NCBI RefSeq assembly: GCF_000143415.4
Contig: NW_003314468.1
Coordinates: 1-56,476, forward strand
DNA length: 56,476 nucleotides
Origin: Selaginella moellendorffii
Taxonomy: Eukaryota; Streptophyta; Lycopodiopsida; Selaginellales; Selaginellaceae
Direction: 5' to 3'
Below the pieces are notes generated by a model. The model searched no databases. It was not told where the DNA came from and worked only from the letters and a program-made list of their open reading frames with translations. Both the position numbers and the translations under genes were made by a program. Each line of letters begins with the position of its first letter. The first letter of the stretch is position 1. Below, in pieces: positions 11,687 through 20,875 of the stretch.

Positions 11687-12175
11687 CATAATAAAAACCA
11701 TTACATTCTAGAAAATCCATTAAAAAAGAAATGCTTACTTCATTGGATGAATGGAAAGAAACTCTTTCCAAATATGACAGACATGATAAGGCAGTAGCAA
11801 AAAATTGCAAACACGGTAGTTCCTAGCAATTCTGAAAGCAAGGAAACTATTCAGGTCTAGAGATTGCATCGACAAAAAGTACCCCCGGCAATGTCAAGTT
11901 GAATAAAGACTTGGTTCAGAAACAGAAAACCTGGAGGATTGACAAGCATGTAAACAATGATGTGGAGAAGCCAAATTATAGACAAAGCCAAGCTGCAATA
12001 AGAGAAATAATAAGATTGAATCTTTTTCTCAAGACCTAAAGGACTTTATTACCCAAAAATGCCGAAAACAAGCTTGGTTAGGTAGAAAAGAATTGTAAGA
12101 CCCCAGGATGTTTCTACCTGAGAGAAAACCAGCAGTAGAATCAGCACAAAAACTTAAATGGTAAACTAGAATGGT
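11687..12175 (-). pseudogene. LIMR gene fragment, array unit 2, cut off near the transposon nest
   Basis: The minus strand carries the last three preserved LIMR exons: IHPMK-type sequence near 11740-11835 (a deletion removes about 30 bp after AAAGAAAC), then [20 protein letters not shown] near 11925-12000, then [15 protein letters not shown] near 12055-12105. The intron boundaries match unit 1. The sequence stops resembling LIMR about 40 bp before the old LTR that begins at 12215. The rest of unit 2 is missing from the window. Confidence 0.75.
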
Positions 12176-12214
12176 ACATTCTCTTATACACATAAACTCC
12201 TCAATGGAACAAAG

Positions 12215-13113
12215 TGTCGCGAATGTGATTTTAGGTATCGAAAGTTACCTATCGGCTAGTCTTTATGGACACTCTTTCCTTACTACCACGACGGCAGAAA
12301 GTTGGTATTGTTGGACCCGTTATCAATTCCCACTTGAGCTAATTGAGAAACATGTCAATGACCATGCACTTAGATTGGATAAATATAAGGTAGGAACTCT
12401 ATGTGTTTCTTGCTGAGCATACTCGTCCTGGTTTAAGAAACTTGTGTCATTAGCTTGCACTTGCTAATATCAAGAACCTCTACGATATTAAGCTTAGTCC
12501 CTCAATATTTGCTAGATAATAGCTTACCATATTTGCCAAACACTTTTGCTATCATGCCCTTTGTGTTAGTTTCATTCCGGTCCCAAATGCTATTTATGGA
12601 AAGTGTCTAGATTTGTTTATTTGGCATATCTACGGAATGTAGAGATTGGCCTGAACACAATGGTGTTCGTCTCGTGTCCAAATTCACATTTTAACACCAT
12701 TCTATATTTAATAAGTTTTGAACTTGTCCTAAAGACTAACTCCTGATATTAAGGGAGGCTTGGGGTGAAAGCCCAAAGCATGTGTTCTTCAAAGGGTTCT
12801 GGGGGGGGGGGGGGGGGGATATATAAGGGGTTCCAAATGTATAGTAGGGATAGTGGGTAGGTCGAGCATAGCTGACCAACTTGAGGTAGTTTAACTCCCA
12901 CTTGCGTGTTTGTCCTTGTTCTGCGTCTGACTTGGGTATAAGCCCAAGTTCCACACCATACTAGTTGGTGGAGTACCTATATCCTCACGTTATGCCACCA
13001 GTATGCTAAAATAACACTAGACTCCGTTTGGCTCCATTTTGTGTGTTGGTCTTGGCATTGGGATGTGGGATGCTCTAGGACTGTTTTAAGTCACTCTATA
13101 CTTTTGTCCCTTT
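12215..13113 (-). mobile_element. Old LTR (left part), same family as the solo LTR at 33916-35076
   Basis: The reverse complement of the solo LTR at 33916-35076 aligns along this whole segment. It begins TGTCGCGAATGTG here versus TGTCGCACATGTG there, and shared blocks include GAAAGTTACCT, TCATGCCCTTTGTGTTAGT, ATTTATGGAAAGTGTC, GGGGTGAAAGCCCAAAGC and GGTTCCAAATGTATAGTAGG. It ends at CTTTTGTCCCTTT (13101-13113). The homology resumes at 35169, so the Gypsy element interrupts it. Confidence 0.8.
12801..12818. repeat. G18 homopolymer tract inside the LTR
   Basis: Eighteen consecutive Gs lie inside the old LTR. The solo LTR at 34465-34500 has runs of Cs at the same place on the opposite strand, and another G24 run lies at 13512-13535 in a related piece. 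The tract is therefore a feature of the family, although its exact length may be affected by assembly. Confidence 0.8.
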
Positions 13114-13198
13114 TGTAAGGAACCAACTCCCTGAGGTGTCGTAGGCTAAAGGATCCCTGAAAGCTTGACTAAAATGACAAAGAGTTTATCAGATGGGA

Positions 13199-13452
13199 CC
13201 AAGTCGGAGATTGAGTCCAAGACCGACTCTGAGACCGAGTTCAAGATAGTGTCCGGGATCGAGTCCGAGGCCGAATCGGAGACCGAGTTCGAGACAGAGT
13301 TCGAGATCCGAATCGGGTCCAAGACCGAGTCCGAGGTCAAGTCCAAAGTCGAGTCCAAGATCGGGTCCGAGATCGAGTCCGAGACCGAGTCCGAGACCGA
13401 GTCCGAAGTCGGGTCCGAGATCAGGTCCAAGATCGAGTTCAAGACCGAGTTC
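13199..13452. repeat. GAGTCC/GAGACC 12-bp minisatellite
   Basis: About 21 tandem 12-bp units built from GAGTCC and GAGACC or GAGTTC hexamers. Both strands are open because the period is a multiple of three. The predicted peptides (ESETES on one strand, SDSVSDS on the other) are by-products of the repeat and not evidence for a gene. It lies in the extra 846-bp segment at the 5' edge of the Gypsy element. Confidence 0.85.
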
Positions 13453-13469
13453 GAGTATTAATACGGGTC

Positions 13470-13620
13470 AAGGGGTGAAAGCCCACAGCGTGTGTCTTCC
13501 ACGGGGGCACAGGGGGGGGGGGGGGGGGGGGGGGGCTGCAGGGGGTTCCAAAAGTATAGTAGGGATAGTGAGGTCTAAGAACCAATCTTGAAGGAACTCT
13601 CCAGTGGTGCTTCCAAACTA
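13470..13620 (-). mobile_element. Diverged piece of the same LTR family with a G24 tract
   Basis: GGGGTGAAAGCCCACAGCGT followed by the G run at 13512-13535 and GGTTCCAAAAGTATAGTAGG parallels 12766-12855 of the old LTR. It is a second partial copy in the same orientation, inside the Gypsy edge segment. Confidence 0.6.
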
Positions 13621-13959
13621 ACTTGAGGTTAAGACTGGGGCCGAGGGGCCTTGGGTGGGAGTGAGCATGGACTTGGGTGGTGCCAGAAGGGCCACCCAAG
13701 GAAGTGCTCAAGAGCAGCTCCCACTCCTAAAAGGTAAACCGACTACAGTGCTCCCGGCTCATGTGGAGTGGTGCCCCACTTAAGTACCTTGTGGCTCATT
13801 AGTCCTCGCCCTTCCTAGGGGCTTGGGCCTTCCCTTTGGGATGGAAGTGGGGGGGGGGGTTAGAGGTACCCATACCGGGCTGTTAGACCACGGTGTTTCG
13901 CCCTGGCGTCCTGAAGCAAGTGTTGCACCCAAGGCATCAAGTTTTGTTATACCAAGGGA

Positions 13960-14243
13960 TGTTAGGAACCTGGAGGTTTAGTGTGCTTGGCTGCTTGTGC
14001 CTACGGGGAGTGTAGCCAAACCTTAAGTCCAGTCTAACCCGGGGAAGGGGATTGGGAGAGATTTGGGAATCCGTGGATGGATGGCTAACGCTCCGTTGCT
14101 CATGCAGTGAGTAGTTGAAACTAAGTAGGAGCTGGTACAATAGGCAGGAACCTTGGTGAGGGAACTTAGCAAAAGCCAAGGTAGTGTTGATCGGATAGAC
14201 AAGGTAAGCTGGCAAATTGGAAAGGAAAAATTTGTGGCTTACA
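13960..14243 (+). mobile_element. 5' LTR core of the Gypsy element
   Basis: It starts TGTTAGGAACCTGGAGG and ends TTGTGGCTTACA. It matches the 3' LTR (33709-33915 plus 35082-35168) along its length, including GTGTGCTTGGCTGCTTGTG, GGGATTGGGAGAGATTTGG and GTTAGCAAAAGCCAAG-type blocks. It is about 284 bp, against about 293 bp of native 3' LTR. Confidence 0.8.
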
Positions 14244-14246
14244 ATT

Positions 14247-14259
14247 TGGTATCGGAGCC
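14247..14259 (+). other. Gypsy primer binding site
   Basis: TGGTATCGGAGCC lies 3 bp after the LTR end. It resembles the initiator tRNA-Met complementary site TGGTATCAGAGC with one change. Confidence 0.7.
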
Positions 14260-14302
14260 TTTTCCTCAGTTCTAGCGAAGGATAGAGGCAGATTGCTGGG
14301 AG

Positions 14303-15767
14303 ATGGCAAAGGTAGGGCGCAAGCGAACCCAGGCGGAGACGGAACCTCTGCCGGAGTTGGAGCCTCCAGTCAAACAAGAGGCTATGGATGAGGAATCCTT
14401 GCATGAGTAGGACTCTAGTGAGGAAACTTCCAAATAGGAGTTCAGTGGTGAGGTTCGGTCATCCAAGGCTCGATTGGACGTTCTAGAAGGACAATTGGCA
14501 CAGACCAATGCCCTGCTGGAGACTCTCGTACGCAAGCTAAAGCGTGATGAGAAGCGGAAGAAAAGGCAAAAGACTGCAGAGGCTAGCAGTGTAGAAGGTG
14601 CGACCCTTTGGCAGGGACTGAGGCAAAACCAGACAAGGTCAAACATATCGAAGTGGAATCAGTCCCTCAGGCAATTCCCAAGTACAAACCAGAGCCCCCA
14701 CCGGTCTTCAAGGGAGTGAACGACTATAAGGTGGTGAAGGATTGGTTTTATGATATAGAGGAGTACTTCTGAGTGTTGCGGTTACCGAGCTCGGAGAAGG
14801 TCCCATGTGCAAAACCATACTTGGCAGATAATGCCAAGTCTTGGTGGAGAACGACGGAGGCCAATGAAGGATCGGTGGCCACTTGGGAAATGATGAAGGC
14901 GAGGATCCACGCAACATACGTTCCTTCGAATGCTACTCTGCACCTAAGGGATGAGCTGAGTAGGCTGAAGCAGACCGGAACCATTCAGGAGTATGTGAAT
15001 GAGTTTATGGCAAAGAGGATGCTTGTCACGGATATGGGTGATATGGATGCATTCCATGCCTTCATATCAGGCTTGCAAACCTGGGCTCGCGGCGAGGTGA
15101 TGCGTTGGAACCCGACCAATTACAAAGAAGCATTAGATGTGGCTATCAAGGTGCATTTCAACGATAATCTACGAAAGGGGAACACGACGGGGTCAGGGTC
15201 CACATTTAGCAAAGGGGCCAAACCAAGAGGAATATATAGCAAAGGGAAATTCAAGAAGAGTTTCACTAAGAATGAGTCCTCGGGGTTCCAGAAAGGAAAA
15301 TCCAGTGGCCAGCGAGCGAGTACGTGGGGGAGTCAAGGAAAAAGAGATAAACCCACGGATAAGAAGGTTAAGTGGTTTAGCAGCATGGGAAACAACGTAT
15401 GCTACAACTGTGGTGAAGCGGGACACTTTTTGAGGGAATGTCCTTACCCAAAGAAGGCTAGAGCTAATATAGCCATTAAGTCAGGTGAAATCCAAATTGA
15501 GGTATGTGATTCAGTCCCTAGCTCAAAGTTACTCATTACACCAGCAACTTTGGTAGAAAGTCGTTTGCGACATCTACTAGCCCTTCGAGGGAAGCTCGGA
15601 GGTAACTTTGTTAAGATCCTTATTGACACGGGTGCTTCGGATAATTTTGTGGCTGCAGACATAGTCTGGCAAGCCAGATTAATGGTGCAGCGGTTGGGCA
15701 ACCCAAGGACTATAGAGTTTGCAAAGAGCCAAAGCACCAATGAGGTACTTCGACAAGCGAGAGTCGA
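14303..15767 (+). pseudogene. Gypsy gag-protease, first tandem copy
   Basis: The ATG at 14303 begins a gag N-terminus (QAETEPLPELEPPVKQEAMD) that is soon interrupted by TAG codons and a frameshift near 14600. From 14773 the gag core is open: KSWWRTTEANEGSVATWEMM, DELSRLKQTGTIQEYVNEF, FHAFISGLQTWARGEVMRW. It continues to a CCHC zinc knuckle (CYNCGEAGHFLREC, about 15410) and a retropepsin motif (ILIDTGASDNFV, about 15620). At about 15767 the sequence joins, through the shared GAGAGTCGA, to a second gag start. An open frame continues across the junction but reads the second copy out of frame. Confidence 0.85.
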
Positions 15768-17218
15768 CAAGCGCGAACCCAGGCAGAGACGGAACCTCTG
15801 GCAGAGCTGGAGCCTCCGGTCGAACAAGAGGCTATGGATGAGGAATCCTTGCATGTGGAGGACTCCAGTGAGGAAACCTCCAAACAGAAGTCCGGTGGCG
15901 AGGTTCGGTCGTCCAAGGCTCAATTGGACGTTCTGGAAGGACAATTGGCGCAGACCAATGCCCTGCTGGAGACTCTCGTACGCAAGCTCAAGCGTGACGA
16001 GAAGCGGAAGAAAAAGCAAAAGACTGCAGATGCTGGCAGCACAGAAGGTGCGGACCATTTGGCAGGGATTGAGGCAAAACCAGACATGGTCGAACAGACT
16101 GAAGTGGAATCAATCCCTCAGGCAGTTCCCAAGTACAAACCAAAGCCCCCATCGGTCTTCAAGGGAGTGAACGACTATAAGGAGGTGGAGGATTGGTTTT
16201 ACGATATGGAGGACTACTTCTAAGCGTTGCGGTTACCGAGCTCGGAAAAGGTCCCATGTGCAAAACCATACTTGGTAGATAATGCCAAGTCTTGGTGGAG
16301 AACGACGGAGGCCAACAAAGGACCGGTGGCCACTTGGGAAATGATGAAGGTGAGGATTTGCACGACTTACGTTCCTCCGAATGCTACTCTGCATCTAAGA
16401 GACGAGCTGAGTAGGCTGAAGCAGACCGGAACCATTCAGGAGTATGTGAATGAGTTTATGGCAAAGAGGATACTTGTCACGGACATGGGGGATATGGACG
16501 CGTTCCATGCCTTCATATCAGGTTTGCAAACCTGGGCTCGCGGTGAGGTGATGCGTTAGAACCCAACCAACTATAAGGAAGCATTGGATGTGGCCATCAA
16601 GGTGCATTTCAACGATAATCTGTAAAAGGGGAACACGACAGGGTTGGGGTCCACGTTTAGCAAAGGGGCCAAACCAAGGGGAACATATAGCAGAGGGAAA
16701 TTCAAGAAGAGTTTCTCTAAGAATGAGTCCTCGGGGTTCCGAAAAGGCAAATCTGGCGGCCAGCGAGCAAGTACGTGGGGAAGTCAAGAAAAAAGAGAAA
16801 AACCCACGGATAAGAAGGTCAAGTCGTATAACAGCGTGGGAAACAACATATGCTACAACTGCGGTGAAGTGGGACACTTTTCGAGGGAATGTCCCTACCT
16901 AAAGAAGGTCAGAGCCAATATGGCCATCAAGTCGGGTGAAGTCCAAACTAAAGTATGTGATACAGTCCCTAACTCAAACTTATTCATCACACGAGCAACT
17001 TTGGTAGAGAGTCGTTTGCGACATCTACTAGCCCTCCGAGGGAAGCTCGGAGGTGGCTTTGTTAAGATCCTTATTGACACGGGTGCTTCAGATAATTTTG
17101 TGGCTGCAAATATAGTCTAACAAGCCGGACTAACGGTGCAGCGGCTAGGCGACCCAAGGACTATAGAGTTTGTTCAAGATAGCCAAAGCACTGAGGTACT
17201 TCGACAAGCGAGAGTCGA
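15768..17218 (+). pseudogene. Gypsy gag-protease, second tandem copy
   Basis: A direct repeat of 14318-15767 with a period of 1,450 bp. It includes AQLDVLEGQLAQTNALLETL, the zinc knuckle CYNCGEVGHFSREC (about 16852) and the protease ILIDTGASDNFV (about 17070). Stops relative to copy 1 lie at 16221 (TAA), 16557 (TAG for TGG), 16621 (TAA) and 17117 (TAA for TGG). The second copy ends in GAGAGTCGAAGTAGG and leads into the reverse transcriptase, so it is the natural upstream neighbour of pol. Confidence 0.85.
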
Positions 17219-17322
17219 AGTAGGGACATGGAAAATGGACATGGATTTCACCGTGTTGGACATGGCGGGATTTGATGTGATTTTTAGAATGGACTAGTTC
17301 AATCAGTTCGTGGTAGCCCTAC

Positions 17323-18879
17323 ATGGACAAGGTAGAAACCTTGTGGTACTGGCGAATGCCCAAGGAAGAAGATAGGGTGGAGGCCCAAGATCTAAAGGTA
17401 GGGCAAAGCAAGGCCAAAGATTCCTGCTTAAACCTGGTGTCCACGAGAGGACAACTCACTAAAGGAACTGAGGCAGCATTTTTGTGCTTACTCTTGGCGA
17501 AGAGTGACAAAAAGACAGAAATGAAAGAAGTACCTTTAGTGATCAAGCGGGTGTTGGACCAATTCCAAGATACCATGCTAGAGGAGCTACCGGCGGGGTT
17601 GCCCCCCACACGACTGATAGAACATAAGATTGAGCTGGTCGAGGGTGTTGAGGCGGTGGTTCATCCCCCCTATCGTTTGAACAAAAAAGAACTTGAGGAG
17701 CTCAAGTGCCAACTAGAGGAGTTGGTGGACAAAGGGTATGTTAGGTTGAGCAAGTCACCATATGGGGCGCCGGTGTTATTTGTGAAAAAGAAAGATGGAT
17801 CTATGCGCATGTGCATAGACTACCGGTTGCTCAACAAATATACAAAGAAGAACAAGTACCCTTTGCCAAGGATTGAGGACCTGTTTGATAGGTTGGGAAA
17901 GGCAAAATACTTCTCGAGGATCGACCTAAGGTCAGGATACTACCAGATTAGGGTAGCAGAGGAAGATGTCAAGAAGACAACCTGTCAAACCAAGTATGGG
18001 AGCTTTGAGTTTCTGGTAATGCCCTTTGGGCTGTGGAATGTGCCGGCAACATTTTCAGCGTTAATGAACCATATCTTTGTACCCTATCTGGATCACTTTG
18101 TGGTCGTCTATATCGACGACATCCTGATCTATAGCGAGATGCTAGAGGAGCATGCCGAACACTTGGCGAAGGTGTTTGAAAAACTAAGGGAACACAAACT
18201 ATATGCTAAAGAGAGTAAATGTGACTTTGCTCAACAAGAGGTAAAGTTTCTTGGGCATGTGGTGGGCCAAGACGGGCTCAAGGTGGACCCGGAGAAGGTC
18301 CAAGCGATCCAGGAATGGGAGTGACCATCGAATGTACATGAGTTGAGGGCGTTCTTGGGGCTATGCAACTACTATCGAAAGTTTATCAGACACTATTCGA
18401 GAGTAGTCCTGCCCTTAACGGACCAAACAGGAAAATGGAAGATGGTATGGACAGCGGAATGCGAGGCGGCATTCGTCCACCTCAAAGGGAAGTTGAGGAA
18501 GGCTCCCGTGTTGGCATTACTAGACTTTGGTAAGGACTTTGAGGTAGAAACGGATGCTTTGGACTTTGTGTTGGGCGCAGTTTTGAAGCAAGACAACCAT
18601 CTAGTAGCGTTCTTCTCAAAGAAGTTGGACAAGGCTCAACAGAAGTGGCCTGCCCACGTGAAGGAATTGTTTGCGGTGGTCAAGGCACTCAAGGAGTGGC
18701 AACACTACCTTGGGAGACACTTCAAGGTTTACACGGACAATGTGGCAACGAAACACTTCTTGTCACAGCCCGACCTGAGAGGGAAACAAGGTCGGTGGGC
18801 CAATGCCTTGGCCGAGTTTGATTGTGAGATTTTGTACAAGCCTGGGAAGAGCAACATCGTGGCGGATGCGCTAAGTTGA
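17323..18879 (+). pseudogene. Gypsy reverse transcriptase and RNase H
   Basis: The reverse transcriptase palm is clear: [74 protein letters not shown] and the catalytic box [16 protein letters not shown] at 18322 falls where the family has an arginine before P in the W-x-x-P segment, so the frame is split. RNase H follows: LRAFLGLCNYYRKFIRHYS, FEVETDALDFVLGAVLKQ, VAFFSKKLDKAQQKW and FKVYTDNVATKHFL, ending IVADALS. Both domains are otherwise well conserved, which suggests a recent insertion. Confidence 0.9.
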
Positions 18880-18888
18880 AAAGCGAGC

Positions 18889-19566
18889 TTGAGGTTGGCG
18901 ATATCTAGCGCAACAGCAATCTTCTGGGATGATGTGCGGACAGCATATGAGAATGATGGTCTAGCACAAGAAGTGTTGCTGAGGAATCTAGAGGCACGGG
19001 AAGCTCACCAGAGAGGTGAGCTGCCAACGGAAGAGAAAATGGGTTATGCGGAACGCAATGGACTCATCTATTATAAGCAAACGAGGGTGTATGTTCCAGA
19101 AGGGGAACTAAGGAAGGTAGCCTTAGAAGAGTGTCATGACGGACCTCTTGCGGGACACGGCGGAGTGCCCAAGACGATGGGCTTACTCAAGAGGAAGTAC
19201 TATTGGCCCAATATGGCTAAGGACGTCTAAGATTATATAAAAACATGTCCAACATGTCAGCAGGTCAAAGCCGTGACTAAGGCTAGTGGGGGCTTGTTGC
19301 AAAGCATCCCAATTCTAGATCGTCTGTGGAAATGCCTTACGATGCCCCTCAAGCGAGGGGTTTGATGCGATATTCGTGGTGGTGGACCGATTTTCAAAAA
19401 TGGCACATTTCATACCCACCACAACGGAAGTGGATGCGGAAGGTGTGGCGAAGCTGTTCTTTGAACAAGTGGTTCGAGTGCGGGGAAGGCCAGAGGAGAT
19501 CATCTCAGATCGAGATAAGATCTTCACTAGTAGGTTCTGGAGGACTCTCTTGGAACAATATCGCAC
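18889..19566 (+). pseudogene. Gypsy integrase, N-terminal part (split by the DNA element)
   Basis: An H2C2 zinc region is present (HDGPLAGHGGVPKTMGLLKR, YYWPNMAKDV, a TAA, then DYIKTCPTCQQVK). After a frameshift around 19330 the catalytic core starts: [35 protein letters not shown] and LLEQYRTK. The sequence then jumps into a terminal inverted repeat at 19571 and resumes at 33003. Confidence 0.85.
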
Positions 19567-19570
19567 CAAG
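19567..19570. other. Left target site duplication (CAAG) of the DNA element
   Basis: CAAG here and at 32999-33002. Deleting the insert plus one copy restores the integrase frame YRTKLKFSTAYHPQ. Microhomology also permits a 2-bp duplication (AA) with the repeat starting one base earlier. Confidence 0.7.
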
Positions 19571-19594
19571 AAGCTCTATTTCGTTAAAGTGGGA
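19571..19594 (+). repeat. Left terminal inverted repeat
   Basis: Begins AAGCTCTATTTCGTTA and continues AAGTGGGA. It is exactly complementary to 32975-32998 over 24 bp. Just inside, at 19605-19612, an ATCCCACT block repeats the inner GTGGGA part in inverted orientation. Confidence 0.95.
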
Positions 19595-20012
19595 ATTGTC
19601 ATTATCCCACTTGTAAAATAAGGTTTCCAAACCTTTATATAGTATATAAATATAACAAAATTCAACTGCATTGAGGCACATGCCATTTTATTTTAAACAA
19701 GGAAATGTCTACTCAATCACTTCTCCTCCCCCTGCCACTGCTTCACCTCTCTCTTCTCCTTGTCATCGTCGTCCAATTTCTTTCCATCCTTTTAATATTG
19801 GCTCAGTTGCTCCGAGTCTAGGTGGAGCCCAAGTCCCCATTCAATCTTTACTTTCCCATTATTAATAAAACAACTTCGTAGACTTCCAATAACATGCTGT
19901 AACACTTCTAGTATAATGCAAATCCTCTCAAAGAATTGTCTTTTAATATTAATACAATTGCATGGAACCCCATGCCATAATAAGTTACATTTTTAAATAA
20001 ATACATGCCATC
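19595..20012. other. Left subterminal region of the DNA element
   Basis: AT-rich with no gene. Half-sites of the palindrome (CATGCCAT) are present at 19679, 19967 and 20005. It probably includes the 3' untranslated part of the minus-strand gene. Confidence 0.5.
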
Positions 20013-20875
20013 TCAGACTGTTATTTTTTGCCTCCAACGCCTATACAATAATCTTGGAATTTCATCACTCTCCACACTATCAGGATTTAAACCCAATAGT
20101 AATGCCATCTCTTCTCTAATACGTCCACGCTCATGTTCAGTGGTCGAAGAACCCATCCGGTTGAGCAGATTATGGAGATGCGGATAGTGCTTGGCTAGAC
20201 AATATACATGCCATAAATGATGACTGGTGTCTGTCCGATCAAATGGCTTTTGATATACCATTCCATCTACCATTTGGTTGATTTCTGCAGCCACCTCCTG
20301 GACTGGCCGGTTCTCTATCACCATCGCTCCAAGCCGTTTTGCAAGGTCCCCCAGAATATACGGTTTCTTCTCCCTAGTTTCCATACTGCAAGAGATGGGG
20401 TGCACTGCATATGTGTGCGTGTTCGCTGCAGTTTTAATCGGCGAGTCATCGATGATGAGGATTTCACTTGAGCTAGCAGTCCGGTTCATCACTACAGCCT
20501 CTGGCTTGACGAAGATGGGCTTGCTACCCCTCACATGGACCATAGTCAAGCAATCCTCCTGCGTTAGGAGAAAGTCAAATGGTAATATTACTCGCGTCTG
20601 ATCGTGCATCATCTGTAGCAACGTTAATGCATTGTGGCGCATCATGGATGTCCAAACTCCCAATTGCAAATTGAACCTGGCCCTCTGTTTTAAGTGTCGC
20701 ATGGTCATTATTAGATCCCGCAGTTTCTCCCGTGTGATTAATGTGAATCTGTCTCTTTTGACCAACTTGCGACCGCAGGCTTTGGAGGGTGCAATGACAT
20801 TCGAGGACGAGCCACGCTCATGGGAGAAAAGGACACCGTTCAGATCAAAAACGATACAGTACCTTCGCCGTGACT
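20013..20875 (-). other. FCP1/NIF-type HAD phosphatase domain (last exon)
   Basis: About 287 residues. The nucleophile motif is VFDLNGVL, with Asn in the position where DxDxT enzymes have the second Asp; DLNG is also seen in plant FCP1-like proteins. LGVWTSM and IIDDSPIKTAANTH match motifs II/III of the family. The C-terminal half (DRTDTSHHLWHVYCLAKHYP) is not part of the usual domain. The exon is preceded by a 47-bp intron (20876-20922). Confidence 0.75.

Noticed and set aside
13146-13461. Long overlapping open frames on both strands (Glu/Ser/Lys-rich and Ser/Asp-rich)
   Set aside because: They are products of a 12-bp minisatellite whose period keeps all frames open.
14773-16170. A single 465-codon gag-protease frame
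   Set aside because: Its last third reads the second gag copy out of frame after the tandem-duplication junction at about 15767.
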